A DNA stretch of 64,000 nt from Prado023 sp963700475 (GCA_963700475.1 CAVOXR010000007.1:62001-126000), one strand, 5' to 3'; counted from the stretch's first letter, positions 1 through 8,572 are shown. Translations and numbers: made by a program. Notes: a model not told the origin generated them from the sequence alone.

Positions 1-274
1 GCTGGCGCGAACCGAGTTCCAGGCCGTCCAGTTCATGCCCGCCCTGATCTTCCCGCAGTTCCTGCTCTGCGGGCTGCTCGTCCCGCGCGAGCTGATGCCA
101 CCCGCCGCCGAGTTCATCTCCGCCTTCCTCCCGCTGAGCTACGCCGTCGACGCGGTCAAGGAGGTGGCGAGGTTCCCCAACCCGACCATCGGGTGGGAGG
201 TTGCGATCATCTGCCTGTTCATCGTCGGGCTGCTCGCCCTCGGGGTCACGACCCTGAAGCGTCGGTCGGCGTAG
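1..274 (+). CDS. ABC-2 type transporter permease, C-terminal end (partial)
   Basis: The window opens inside this gene; the reading frame begins at base 2 and stops with TAG at 272-274. About 90 residues are visible. They contain a hydrophobic stretch with FPQFLLCGLLVPRE, then a segment around LSYAVDAVKEV, and a last membrane helix followed by a basic tail (LKRRSA). This pattern, with the pore-side FLLCG.. and Y.VDA. motifs, is typical of the C-terminal third of DrrB/ABC-2 exporter permeases. The ATP-binding partner would lie upstream, outside the window. Substrate cannot be told. Confidence 0.8.
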   Translation, partial: LARTEFQAVQFMPALIFPQFLLCGLLVPRELMPPAAEFISAFLPLSYAVDAVKEVARFPNPTIGWEVAIICLFIVGLLALGVTTLKRRSA

Positions 275-284
275 CGTCCCGTCA

Positions 285-803
285 TCACGCCCTGCGGTAG
301 GTCCGGGCCACGAACCCGCTCGGCCACGTCTGGACGCCGTCAAGCAGCAGGCCTGCAGGCTGTCCGCCAGGGTGGAACAGCGGCAACCCAGCGCCCAGGA
401 GGACGGGGGCGGTCGTGAGCACGAGGTCGTCGATGAGCCCCTCGGCAAGGAATGCGCTGATGACCCGGCCCCCGTCGACGTAGACGCGATCGAGACCCTG
501 GTCGGTCCACTGGGCGAGCGCCTCCCGCGGGGCCAGCTGGACGAAATGGACGTGGGCGCGTGGAGGCGGCGGACGATGCGTGAAGACGTACACCGGTCGT
601 TCGCCGAACGGCAGCGGGTCGAGATGGGCGATGTGGTCGTACGTCCCTCGTCCCATGGCCAGGGCGTCAACCGATGCCAGGAACTCGTCGAAGCCGTAGT
701 CCTCATCGGGTCGGGCAGCCTGCTCGAGCCACTCCAGTGATCCGTCGAGCGTGGCGATGTACCCGTCGATGCTGGTGGCGATGAAGACCGAGAGCTGGGT
801 CAT
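285..803 (-). CDS. Dihydrofolate reductase family protein (RibD C-terminal-like)
   Basis: The protein has 172 residues. It starts at MTQLSVFIATSIDGYIA, the classic N-terminal beta strand and SxDGxxA motif of RibD_C/DHFR-fold reductases; a longer frame upstream lacks family sequence. DALAMGRGTYD and RVYVDGGRVISAFLAEGLID match the nucleotide-binding and GG-containing motifs of the fold. Members reduce pterin- or riboflavin-precursor-like substrates with NADPH, but most single-domain actinobacterial members have no assigned substrate. It is convergent with the permease fragment and stands alone. Confidence 0.85.
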   Translation of the reverse strand: MTQLSVFIATSIDGYIATLDGSLEWLEQAARPDEDYGFDEFLASVDALAMGRGTYDHIAHLDPLPFGERPVYVFTHRPPPPRAHVHFVQLAPREALAQWTDQGLDRVYVDGGRVISAFLAEGLIDDLVLTTAPVLLGAGLPLFHPGGQPAGLLLDGVQTWPSGFVARTYRRA

Positions 804-846
804 CCGCAGCCCCCGACGAGACGCGGCCCCGCTGGGCCGGTGGCGG

Positions 847-1200
847 TCAGTGCAGGTGCTCCTTCCAGTCCTCGGGCACCTTCCCCGTCGGACCCGGCTT
901 GGGCTGGTCAAGGGGCCGATGCGCGGGTGGCGCCAGCTCGACGCCGTCGACGTAGTCGCCCGTGGTGAAGGAGTAGAACCATTCCTCGCCGGGCTCGAAG
1001 CTCGTGATCACGGGGTGGCCCGCTGCGGTCGCGTGCCCGGTGGCGTGCTGGCTCGGGGACGCGTCACAGCACCCGATGTGACCGCACAGGGCACACCGCC
1101 GCAGGTTGAACCACCAGCCCGGCCCGTCACCGGCAAGGCACTCGACGCAGCCATCGCCCGATGGGGGGACGGACGGATCGATCCCGGAGGTGGTCGTCAT
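847..1200 (-). CDS. UBP-type zinc finger protein
   Basis: A 117-residue protein starting at MTTTSGIDPS. The middle carries a Cys/His-rich region, GCVECL, then RRCALCGHIGCCD, then HATGHATAAGHPVI, which is the order of metal ligands in the Zf-UBP (PF02148) fold. The end (EEWFYSFTTGDYVDG) also matches bacterial members. In eukaryotes this finger binds the ubiquitin C-terminus; bacterial stand-alone versions have no established role. There is a short gap to the DHFR-like gene on the same strand, so co-transcription is possible. Confidence 0.85.
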   Translation of the reverse strand: MTTTSGIDPSVPPSGDGCVECLAGDGPGWWFNLRRCALCGHIGCCDASPSQHATGHATAAGHPVITSFEPGEEWFYSFTTGDYVDGVELAPPAHRPLDQPKPGPTGKVPEDWKEHLH

Positions 1201-1336
1201 ACGGGGATTATGAAGGGGCCAGCAGGTCGTGTCCATGTGCCGACGGGAGCCGTTCCCGGGCCGTCTCCCTCACGGAACGACCCTGTCCACAGCCTGGTTC
1301 GTCGTCTCTGGCGTTGTCAGCCATCCCCGATAGTGT

Positions 1337-1352
1337 TCGTACAAGTGTTCGA
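1337..1352. promoter_or_regulatory. Probable LexA/SOS box upstream of the DUF222-HNH gene
   Basis: The 16 bases TCGTACAAGTGTTCGA match the actinobacterial SOS box TCGAAC-N4-GTTCGA at 11 of 12 defined positions. A TANNNT-type -10 hexamer (TAGTGT, 1331-1336) sits directly before it, so the box would cover the transcription start. It ends 15 bases before the proposed GTG start of the HNH gene. Confidence 0.7.
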
Positions 1353-1367
1353 CCATGGGGGTTTCGG

Positions 1368-2795
1368 GTGAGCAGCACGACAGTCGATCAGCGCAGGGTG
1401 GTGGATCCGCGGGCGATCGGGGCGCTGGGGTCGGCGACGGCGGAGGTGGCCGATCTGTGGGCGCGGGCCACCGACGTGGCGCGCGGGGAGCTGCCCGGGA
1501 TGGGGCTGCTGGCCGGGGACCGGCCGACCGCGGACGTGGATGTCCTGGCGGGGGCCGTCGCGGTGGTGGAGTTCGAGTTGGCCCGCCGGATGCACGCGGC
1601 CAGCAGTGCGGGCAGCCTGCCGCTGGTGGGTCCGGGGGCGCTCCTGGCCGCCCGGGGCTGGGCCGCCCCGCATGCCAAACGACTGACTCGCGCGGGGGCT
1701 CTGGCCGCCGAGCACCCGTCGCTGGCGTCGGCGTGGGCGGCGGGGATCATCACCAGTGACCATGTGGATGCGATCGCCCGCAATGTCGGCCCGCTCAACC
1801 CCGACGAACTCGCCGCGGTGGTCGAGGAGCTGTCCCCGTTGTGGGGGCGGTTGTCACCGCCGGCGGTGGCTGCGTTCGTGGCACGGGTGATCCGGGTGCT
1901 GCACCCGCCCCCGGACCCGGACCCGGATGAGGTGGGCGCCTATGAGACCCGGTCGGTGTCGTTCGCGGTGACCGGAGACGCGGTCATCCTGTCCGGGGTG
2001 CTGCCCCGGGTGGAGGGCGAGGCGGTGATCGCCGCGGTGGAGGCGTTCGCCGAACGGTTGCGCTCCGAGGCCGACCACGTCCCCGCGTCCGCCCGCCGCG
2101 CCGACGGGCTGGTCGCCCTGGTCAACGCCGCCCACGCCACCGACTCGATCCCGACCCGCGGCGGGCTACCGGTGAGCGTCTCGGTCACCCTGACCACCAC
2201 CGTCCTGGGCGACCCTGTGTGGACCACCTCCCGCGGGCACACCCTGACCGAGGCCGAGGCCCGGTTCAGCACATGTGACGCCCTGGTCACCCCGATCGTG
2301 ATCGACACCGGGAACTGCCCCGACACCGTCGTCGACCTGGTGGCCGCCGTTGGCTCACCGGGCAGGGCGAGGAACGGTTCGCCGATATCGGTGGCGGTGC
2401 GGATCGCCGCCCTGGCCACCACCCTGCTCGGGACCCGGATCCCGCTGGCCGTAGGACGCACCGCCCGAACCGCCACACCGGCGCAGCGGCGGGCGTTGGC
2501 CGTCCGGGACCAGGGCTGCATCATCCCGGGGTGCTCGATCCCCGCCGAAGCGTGCCAGACGCACCACGTCGACGAGTGGGCCGGCGGCGGGAACACCGAT
2601 CTCCACCGTCTCGCGCTGCTCTGCTGGGCTCACCACCGCCAGGTCGACCTCGGCATGTGGACCATCGTTCCCGCGGGGACGGGCGACCAAGCACCCCAAC
2701 CCGAACCCGGAGCACCACCGGGAACCCCGTGGCCCGCCAACCACGGCGCACCCTGGACCATCACCCGCACCCCCCGAACCCGCTGGCGACTGTGA
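1368..2795 (+). CDS. DUF222 / HNH endonuclease domain protein (13E12 repeat family)
   Basis: A 475-residue protein if it starts at GTG 1368, the first start after the SOS box; the frame is open further upstream but that part overlaps the promoter. The N-terminal and central region is DUF222. The last 120 residues carry an HNH nuclease motif: RDQGCIIPGC, then CQTHHVDEWAGGG, then LLCWAHHRQVD, with the zinc cysteines and catalytic histidines intact. Such genes are multicopy in actinobacteria and resemble the 13E12 family of M. tuberculosis, several of which are LexA-controlled. The biological role is unsettled. The C-terminal tail is Pro-rich and basic. Confidence 0.9.
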   Translation: MSSTTVDQRRVVDPRAIGALGSATAEVADLWARATDVARGELPGMGLLAGDRPTADVDVLAGAVAVVEFELARRMHAASSAGSLPLVGPGALLAARGWAAPHAKRLTRAGALAAEHPSLASAWAAGIITSDHVDAIARNVGPLNPDELAAVVEELSPLWGRLSPPAVAAFVARVIRVLHPPPDPDPDEVGAYETRSVSFAVTGDAVILSGVLPRVEGEAVIAAVEAFAERLRSEADHVPASARRADGLVALVNAAHATDSIPTRGGLPVSVSVTLTTTVLGDPVWTTSRGHTLTEAEARFSTCDALVTPIVIDTGNCPDTVVDLVAAVGSPGRARNGSPISVAVRIAALATTLLGTRIPLAVGRTARTATPAQRRALAVRDQGCIIPGCSIPAEACQTHHVDEWAGGGNTDLHRLALLCWAHHRQVDLGMWTIVPAGTGDQAPQPEPGAPPGTPWPANHGAPWTITRTPRTRWRL

Positions 2796-2820
2796 GGAAC
2801 CGGCAACTGACACCTACCCT

Positions 2821-4113
2821 GTGACCGCTATGGGAGCCGCCTCAGGAGAGCCCACCACGGTGGCACCGCTGCGCCCATGCGTGGGTCTCGAGATCCCTCC
2901 CGGCCATGCTGGCCTCGAGGTCCTCCTGCCTGCCCTGGCTGCAGCGATGGACGGGACCGGCCCGGCACTCGGGCTCCTGCCCGGCTCCGGCTCGGCGGCC
3001 TACCGGTCGATGATCTCCACTGCCGTGGTCCCAGAGGCCCCCGTTCCGGCCGAGGTGGCCGTGGTCGCGGCGACATCGGGCTCCACCGGGAACCCTGCTG
3101 GAGTCCTGCTGCCAGCGTCGTCACTCAGAGCGGCAGCCCTCGGCTTCGCTGAGCGGGCGGGGCAGCCCGAGGGCCACCGGTGGGTCGCCGCCCTGCCCCT
3201 GCACCATGCGGGCGGTCTCATGGTCGCCGTGCGGTCGGTGGTGGCAGGGACCTCCCCGGTCGCGCTGGCGAGCCTGGGGGGTGCCGCACCGTTCTCAGTG
3301 GAGGCCTTCGCGTCGGCGACAGCCCATGCCGTCGAGCTGAGCGCCCAGGACGCCCGCCCCCTGGCAGTCTCGCTCGTTCCCCCCATGCTCGCCATCCTTG
3401 ACGCCGCCGGCGCAGACGGCTGGGACCTGCTCGCCGAGTACGACGCAGTCCTCGTGGGCGGAGCAGCCACGGCCAAGACTCTCGTGGATCGCCTGCTGTT
3501 CGCAGGAGTGCACGTCTTCACGTCCTACGGAATGACCGAGACGTGCGGAGGAGCCGTGTTCGACCGCCGACCCCTGGACGGGGTCCATGTGGAGGTGGAA
3601 CCGGATGGCCGATTGGCGATCAGCGGGGAGCAGGTGGCCCTCGGGTACCGGGACGGCCGTGACCCGGATCGCTGGTCGACCGATCGGCACGGCCACAGGC
3701 GCTACCTGACCGATGATCTCGGGCAGGTCGGCGCCGACGGCCTGATCTCCGTCGAGGGACGGGCCGACGACGTGGTTCAGGTGGCTGGCGCCTCTGTCTC
3801 GCTGGGCGCCGTACGGTCGGCCCTCGAGGCGGACGGGGCTGTGACGGCGGCCGCCGTGGTCGCCATTCCGGATCCGGAATGGGGTTCCCGCCTCGTGGCT
3901 GCGGTCGTCCCCGCTGATCCCGCGGAGGCGCAGGCCACCGGCCGGCCATCGCTGGCCGAGCACCTCGGCGACCTCGTGGACCAGTCCCTCGGACGTGCCG
4001 CCCGTCCCCGCCAGATCCACCTCGTCGAGGCCCTCCCCCTGCTCGAGTCCGGGAAGGTCGATCGCAGGGCGATGTTGGAGTGGGCCAACGACCTTGACAG
4101 GATCACCCGATGA
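2821..4113 (+). CDS. menE: o-Succinylbenzoate-CoA ligase
   Basis: Activates o-succinylbenzoate with ATP and CoA in menaquinone synthesis. The 430-residue protein belongs to the AMP-forming acyl-CoA synthetases. It shows the phosphate-binding loop AATSGSTGNPAGV, the SYGMTETCGG motif, the YLTDDLGQV aspartate motif and a C-terminal catalytic lysine (ESGKVDRRAM). It is shorter than typical fatty-acid ligases, as expected for actinobacterial MenE. GTG 2821 is used here; ATG 2830 is an equally possible start. The stop overlaps the start of menA (ATGA), so the two are translated together. Confidence 0.9.
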   Translation: MTAMGAASGEPTTVAPLRPCVGLEIPPGHAGLEVLLPALAAAMDGTGPALGLLPGSGSAAYRSMISTAVVPEAPVPAEVAVVAATSGSTGNPAGVLLPASSLRAAALGFAERAGQPEGHRWVAALPLHHAGGLMVAVRSVVAGTSPVALASLGGAAPFSVEAFASATAHAVELSAQDARPLAVSLVPPMLAILDAAGADGWDLLAEYDAVLVGGAATAKTLVDRLLFAGVHVFTSYGMTETCGGAVFDRRPLDGVHVEVEPDGRLAISGEQVALGYRDGRDPDRWSTDRHGHRRYLTDDLGQVGADGLISVEGRADDVVQVAGASVSLGAVRSALEADGAVTAAAVVAIPDPEWGSRLVAAVVPADPAEAQATGRPSLAEHLGDLVDQSLGRAARPRQIHLVEALPLLESGKVDRRAMLEWANDLDRITR

Positions 4114-5018
4114 CCACCTCCCGGCAGTGGATCGCTGGAGCGCGCCCACGCACGCTGCCGGCCGCACTCGCCCCGGTCCTCGTCGGGACAGCAGTGGCGA
4201 TGTGGGACGGCGGCGCTGTGTGGGACCGCGCACTGTTGGCGCTGACCGTCGCCCTTGCTCTGCAGGTCGGAGTGAACTACGCCAACGACTACAGCGACGG
4301 GATCCGCGGGACGGACGCTGAGCGCGTCGGGCCCGTCCGGCTCGTCGGACAGGGCCTGGCCGAGCCGAACGCCGTCAAGCGCGCCGCCCTGTTGGCGTTC
4401 GCCGTGGCGGGCGTCGCGGGGTTGGCGCTCGTGATGCTCAGCGGCCTGTGGTGGCTCCTCCTCGTGGGGGCAGCCGCGATCGTCGCCGCCTGGACCTACA
4501 CCGGCGGACCCCGACCGTACGGGTATGCCGGGCTGGGCGAGGTCTTCGTCTTCGTGTTCTTCGGCCTGGTCGCGGTCGGTGGAACCGCCGCGGTCCAGGT
4601 CGGCTTCGTCAGTGCGCTGGCGTGGGTATGTGGCATCGCCGTCGGAGCGCTCTCCTGCGCGATCCTCGTGGTCAACAACCTGCGCGACATCCCTGGGGAC
4701 ACGGTCGCGGGGAAGCGCACCCTGGCGGTCCGTATCGGCGACCCGGCCACCCGCCGGCTGTACGCCGCCCTTGTCGGCGTGGCGCTGGCCATCCCCGCGG
4801 TGATCGCCGCCCTGGGCTTCCTGGCCCCCTCGTCGTGGCCGGCGGCCGCGGTGCTGGGGCTCGGGGCGGTCCCGTTGGCGGTCCAGCCGCTGCGTGACGT
4901 CCGGCTGGGAGCGCGTGGGCCGGCGCTCGTGGCAGTCCTGGTGGCGACGGGTCGACTCCTGTTGGTGTACGGCGTCCTCCTGGCCGCCGGGATCGCAATC
5001 GGCGCCCTGACCGCCTGA
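4110..5018 (+). CDS. menA: 1,4-Dihydroxy-2-naphthoate polyprenyltransferase
   Basis: A UbiA-family integral membrane enzyme that adds the isoprenoid tail to dihydroxynaphthoate, giving demethylmenaquinone. It is 302 residues, about eight to nine hydrophobic segments. The prenyl-diphosphate/Mg site is seen as NYANDYSDGIRGTD near residue 57, and the second Asp motif as NNLRDIPGD. The start GAR-PRT-LPA is typical for MenA. It overlaps menE by four bases; a short 3' spacer then leads to the acyl-CoA dehydrogenase. Confidence 0.93.
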   Translation: MTTSRQWIAGARPRTLPAALAPVLVGTAVAMWDGGAVWDRALLALTVALALQVGVNYANDYSDGIRGTDAERVGPVRLVGQGLAEPNAVKRAALLAFAVAGVAGLALVMLSGLWWLLLVGAAAIVAAWTYTGGPRPYGYAGLGEVFVFVFFGLVAVGGTAAVQVGFVSALAWVCGIAVGALSCAILVVNNLRDIPGDTVAGKRTLAVRIGDPATRRLYAALVGVALAIPAVIAALGFLAPSSWPAAAVLGLGAVPLAVQPLRDVRLGARGPALVAVLVATGRLLLVYGVLLAAGIAIGALTA

Positions 5019-5151
5019 ACCCGCCCCAAGCACCCGTTTCGCCCATCGGGTGGGCGATCCGAGGCCCCGGCCGGGCGCTGGACAATGCGGCGGGCTAGCC
5101 TCGACCCACACCTGTTCCGCGTCCCACACGACCCTGCGCCAGGAGGCCCCG

Positions 5152-6942
5152 ATGCTGCTGTTCAACCCTGCGTCCTACGACCCGACCTTCCTCGACGGCC
5201 CAAGTCGCGACGCCATGAAGGACCTGGTGGCCTTCTTCGAGGCCAAGGGCCTGGCCGAGATGAAGGACGAGTACCACGCGGGCACCTGGTACAAGGACTA
5301 CCTGGACTTCAACGCGGAGAAGGGCCTGTTCGCGGGGGTCGCCACGCCCGCCAACGTGGCCTGCCTCCTCGACGAGGTCCGCGGTGACGGGCTCTGGGAC
5401 ACCGCGCGCATCAACGAGCTCAACGAGATCCTCGGCTTCTACTCCCTGGGTCACTGGTACGCCTGGCAGGTCAGCGTGCTGGGCCTCGGTCCCGTGTGGC
5501 TCAGCGCCAACGAGGGTGCCCGCAAGCTGGTGGGTGAGCTCCTCGCCCAGGGTGGCATCTTCGGCTTCGGGCTCTCCGAGCGCACCCACGGGGCGGACAT
5601 CTACTCCACGGACATGATCCTGACCCGCTCCGGCGACGGATGGGTCGCCAACGGCGGCAAGTACTACATCGGCAACGGCAACGAGGCAGCGCGCCTGAGC
5701 GTCTTCGGCAGGTTCGCCGACGATGACCCGGAGCACCCCGGCGAGTACGTGTTCTTCCTCGCCAACACCCGCCACCCGTCCTACGAGCTGGTCAAGAACA
5801 CGGTGAACGGGCAGATGTACGTGTCGGAGTTCGTCCTGCACGACTACCCGGTGGTCGCCGCCGACCTGCTCCACGTGGGCCGTCCGGCGTGGGACGCCGC
5901 GCTCGCCACTGTCAACGTCGGCAAGGTCAACCTCGGCTGGGCCTCGATCGGCATCGCTGAGCACGCGTTCTATGAGGCCGTCGCGCACGCCAACAACCGC
6001 ATCCTCTACGACCGCCGCGTCACGACATTCCCGCACGTGCGCCGGATGCTGGCTGACTCCTACGCGCGCCTGCTGGCGATGAAGATGTTCGCGGCCCGCT
6101 CGGCGGACTACTTCCGTGCGGCCTCGGCCGACGACCGTCGCTTCCTGCTCTTCAACCCGATCATGAAGATGAAGGTCACCAGCGAGGGCGAGCGGGTCGT
6201 CAACCTGCTGTGGGAGGTCATCGCCGCCAAGGGCTTCGAGAAGGACACGTACTTCGAGTCGGCCGCGATCGACATCCGGGCGCTGCCCAAGCTCGAGGGC
6301 ACCGTGCACGTGAACCTGGCGCTGGTCCTGAAGTTCCTGCCCAAGTACATGATGGCCGCCGCCGGCGGAGCGGGGACGTACGAACCGGTCGGGGTGCGCC
6401 GTGAGTCGGCCGACGATGCCTACTTGTTCGCCCAGGGCCCGGCGTCCGGTCTCGGCAAGATCGAGTTCCACGACCCGCGGCCGGCATTCGCGCGGTTCGC
6501 GCACCTGCCCAACGTTGCGACCTTCGTCGGCCAGATGCAGGCGCTTGCCGCGATGCTCATGACCGCGCCCCCGTCCAAGGAGCAGGCCGAGGACCTCGAC
6601 TTCCTGCTGACCCTCGGGCAGCTGTTCACCCAGGTCGTCTACGCCCAGCTCGTGGCGGAGGCCGCCGGGCTGGCGCTGTCCGACGACCCGGAGGGCGCTC
6701 GTCCTGGATCGGTGTCGGACCTGTCGGACCTCACCGAGGCGCACGTCGACCGGATCTTCGCGGTGTTCGTGCAGGACGTCTCGGAGTTCGCCGTGGCCCT
6801 GCACGGCCAGCCCGCGGCGACGGCGGAGCAGCAGAAGGGCGCCCTGGCCCTCATCGCCCGACCGGTCCTGCCGGCTGCGGCGGAGGACGTGTTCGTCGAC
6901 GAGGTGCTCTCCTACGACGGCGCCTGGACGATGAATCCCTGA
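5152..6942 (+). CDS. Acyl-CoA dehydrogenase family flavoprotein (long form)
   Basis: A 596-residue enzyme of the FAD-dependent acyl-CoA dehydrogenase superfamily. ATG 5152 is chosen because AGGAGG (5141-5146) precedes it at normal spacing; the longer frame upstream is not needed. The FAD/substrate regions are visible (GIFGFGLSERTHGAD, then NGGKYYIGNG), and KLEGTVHVN near residue 380 occupies the place of the catalytic-Glu EGT motif. The extra C-terminal helical part makes it longer than the usual 380-residue beta-oxidation enzymes, like the 600-residue FadE/DmdC group. Substrate unknown. It stands alone and is convergent with the ohrR gene. Confidence 0.85.
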   Translation: MLLFNPASYDPTFLDGPSRDAMKDLVAFFEAKGLAEMKDEYHAGTWYKDYLDFNAEKGLFAGVATPANVACLLDEVRGDGLWDTARINELNEILGFYSLGHWYAWQVSVLGLGPVWLSANEGARKLVGELLAQGGIFGFGLSERTHGADIYSTDMILTRSGDGWVANGGKYYIGNGNEAARLSVFGRFADDDPEHPGEYVFFLANTRHPSYELVKNTVNGQMYVSEFVLHDYPVVAADLLHVGRPAWDAALATVNVGKVNLGWASIGIAEHAFYEAVAHANNRILYDRRVTTFPHVRRMLADSYARLLAMKMFAARSADYFRAASADDRRFLLFNPIMKMKVTSEGERVVNLLWEVIAAKGFEKDTYFESAAIDIRALPKLEGTVHVNLALVLKFLPKYMMAAAGGAGTYEPVGVRRESADDAYLFAQGPASGLGKIEFHDPRPAFARFAHLPNVATFVGQMQALAAMLMTAPPSKEQAEDLDFLLTLGQLFTQVVYAQLVAEAAGLALSDDPEGARPGSVSDLSDLTEAHVDRIFAVFVQDVSEFAVALHGQPAATAEQQKGALALIARPVLPAAAEDVFVDEVLSYDGAWTMNP

Positions 6943-6961
6943 CCGGACGGGCCGTGTCCGG
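6943..6961. terminator. Bidirectional hairpin between acyl-CoA dehydrogenase and ohrR
   Basis: CCGGAC (6943-6948) and GTCCGG (6956-6961) form a perfect six-base stem directly after the acyl-CoA dehydrogenase stop codon. There is no T run, as is common in high-GC genomes. It could end transcription from both sides of this convergent pair. Confidence 0.5.
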
Positions 6962-6999
6962 GCAGCACGCCCTGGGGCGGTCGTCGCTCCGGGATCCGG

Positions 7000-7446
7000 C
7001 TACAGGGTGGAGCGAGCTGCCTCGAGCCGTGTGGCCAGGGCCATCAGCGAAGCCTTCGCCTGCTCGTACTGGGTCATGTCGTCGACGAGGTGTGCGGCCA
7101 GGGCCGCCGGGACGTCTGCCGCGCGCTTCTCGAGCGCCCGGCCCTCGGCGGTGAGGTGGATGGTGACCCGGCGCTCGTCGGCGGCGTCCCGCACCCGGTG
7201 CACGAGGCCACCGGACTCGAGGCGACGCAGCAGCGGCGACAGTGTTCCCGAGTCCAGCGACAGCCGCTCGCCGATCTCGCCGACGCCGAGTCCGTCGTCC
7301 TCCCACAGCACCAGCATCACCAGGTACTGGGGGTAGGTCAGCCCCAGGTCAGCCAGGAGCGGGCGGTAGGCCGCCGTCAGCTCCCGGCTGATCCGGTGGA
7401 ACAGGAAGCAGAGCTGGTTGTCCAGCTTCAGCTGGGGCAGGCTCAC
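7000..7446 (-). CDS. ohrR: MarR/OhrR-family peroxide-sensing repressor
   Basis: A winged-helix MarR regulator. The N-terminus LKLDNQLCFLFHRISREL carries the single redox cysteine in the position that defines OhrR (Cys13 with the start used here). The wing/recognition part SLDSGTLSPLLRRLE and DERRVTIHLT follow the family. OhrR leaves DNA when this cysteine is oxidised by organic hydroperoxide. GTG 7446 is preferred because it gives the usual length (about 148) and lies four bases after the gpx stop; a TTG at 7470 would overlap gpx. The two genes form an operon behind the palindrome at 7958-7978, which is its likely operator. Confidence 0.85.
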   Translation of the reverse strand: MSLPQLKLDNQLCFLFHRISRELTAAYRPLLADLGLTYPQYLVMLVLWEDDGLGVGEIGERLSLDSGTLSPLLRRLESGGLVHRVRDAADERRVTIHLTAEGRALEKRAADVPAALAAHLVDDMTQYEQAKASLMALATRLEAARSTL

Positions 7447-7450
7447 GCGG

Positions 7451-7948
7451 TTACGCCGCGGCGTCGACAAGCAGGGCCTCGATGTCGTCGGTCATCGCGG
7501 CGGGATCGGTCTTCGGGGAGTAGCGCTTGACGGTGATGCCGTCGGGGGCGACCAGGAACTTGGTGAAGTTCCACTTGATGCCCGAGCCGAGCAGCCCGCT
7601 GGTGTGCTCCTTGAGGAAGACGAACACGGGGTGCGTGTCCTTGCCGTTGACGTCGACCTTGGTGGTCAGCGGGAAGGTGACGCCGTAGTTGATCCGGCAG
7701 AACTCCTCGATGGCCGCGTCGTCGTCGAGCTCCTGGTTGGCGAACTGGTCGCACGGGAAGCCGATCACGACCAGGCCCGCGGGGGAGTAGGTCTCGTGAA
7801 GCGCCTGCAGGGCGTCGTACTGCGGCGTGAGGCCGCACTTGCTGGCGGTGTTCACGATGAGCATCGGCCGGCCCTTGAACTGGGCGAAGTCGATCTCCTC
7901 GCCCCGGTTGGAGGTGGCGGACAGGTCGTAGATCGTGGTGGTTGTCAT
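7451..7948 (-). CDS. gpx: Glutathione peroxidase-family thiol peroxidase
   Basis: A 165-residue peroxidase that reduces hydroperoxides, probably using thioredoxin or mycothiol-linked donors since actinobacteria lack glutathione. The peroxidatic cysteine is Cys38 in NTASKCGLTPQY. FPCDQFANQE supplies the catalytic Gln, IKWNFTKFLV the Trp/Asn, and Cys84 (EEFCRINYG) is in the place of the resolving cysteine of non-seleno forms. ATG 7948 is the family start; in-frame sequence before it contains the operator. It is the first gene of the gpx-ohrR operon. Confidence 0.93.
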   Translation of the reverse strand: MTTTTIYDLSATSNRGEEIDFAQFKGRPMLIVNTASKCGLTPQYDALQALHETYSPAGLVVIGFPCDQFANQELDDDAAIEEFCRINYGVTFPLTTKVDVNGKDTHPVFVFLKEHTSGLLGSGIKWNFTKFLVAPDGITVKRYSPKTDPAAMTDDIEALLVDAAA

Positions 7949-7957
7949 AGATACATT

Positions 7958-7978
7958 GTGCACAACTAAGTTGTGCAC
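7958..7978. promoter_or_regulatory. Perfect palindromic operator of the gpx-ohrR operon
   Basis: Ten-base arms GTGCACAACT and AGTTGTGCAC are exact inverse complements around a single central A. The site begins 10 bases upstream of the gpx start codon. TTGTGCACAA at the left edge is itself a smaller palindrome, so there is room for more than one dimer. Its position and symmetry fit an OhrR operator giving autoregulation; the assignment is inferred from context. Confidence 0.7.
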
Positions 7979-8027
7979 CGCAAATCGGTGGCAGCTGGGC
8001 GACGGGCGAGCCGCCGAACCGAGGTGG

Positions 8028-8438
8028 CTAGAGCCCGCCGCGATCCGCCTGCTCCCCGGGGGCGGAGCCCTCGCCGCCGGTCGGGGGCGAGCCGCCGTCA
8101 CGCTCGCGGCGCAGTCGCTCCATACGCACCGACCAGGACTGCTCATCGAGCCGCTTGAGGAACTCAGGGTCATCGTCCGGTGCGACCGGGCCACGGGGCC
8201 CCGGCCCTCGCCCACCCGATCCACCCCCGCCTCCGTCGCCGCCGCCCGGCGGGTACTCCGCCCGCGGGCGACCGAGGACGAGCCACATCACCGGCCCGAT
8301 CAGGAAGATGAACAGGACGACAATCGCCCACAGCCACTTCGGCAGGAGCCGGACCTCAGCGGACGGGGCGCGCACGAGGTCGAGCATCGCGTAGATGTAC
8401 AGGGCCAGGATGGCCACCGCGAGCACGAACTTACCCAC
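8028..8438 (-). CDS. PLD nuclease N-terminal (PLDc_N) domain membrane protein
   Basis: A 136-residue small membrane protein. Two helices are clear (residues 3-21 and 36-57) in the PLDc_N pattern: YIYAMLDL, then LLPKWLWAIVVLF, then GPVMWLVLGRPR. A Gly-rich linker and a charged C-terminus follow (FLKRLDEQSWSVRMERLRRE). PLDc_N modules are found at the start of cardiolipin synthases but also alone, as here; no catalytic HKD motif is present. It starts at GTG with GGAAGGGG upstream. It is a usual neighbour of DUF4229 and cytochrome biogenesis genes in actinobacteria. Confidence 0.85.
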   Translation of the reverse strand: MGKFVLAVAILALYIYAMLDLVRAPSAEVRLLPKWLWAIVVLFIFLIGPVMWLVLGRPRAEYPPGGGDGGGGGSGGRGPGPRGPVAPDDDPEFLKRLDEQSWSVRMERLRRERDGGSPPTGGEGSAPGEQADRGGL

Positions 8439-8572
8439 CAGGACCCCTTCCGAACTGCCACCCCAAGGCTAGCCCGCGCGGGAGCATCCGGCCACCAGAG
8501 CGAATGGCCCGCAAGCGCGGCCTCGGCGGCTCACTGCACGTACCTGCACATGTCGGACCCAGCGCCCGAGCG

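Noticed and set aside
1161..1367. Upstream extension of the DUF222 gene
   Set aside because: The extension contains the promoter and SOS box and has no DUF222 sequence; the GTG at 1368 is the better start.
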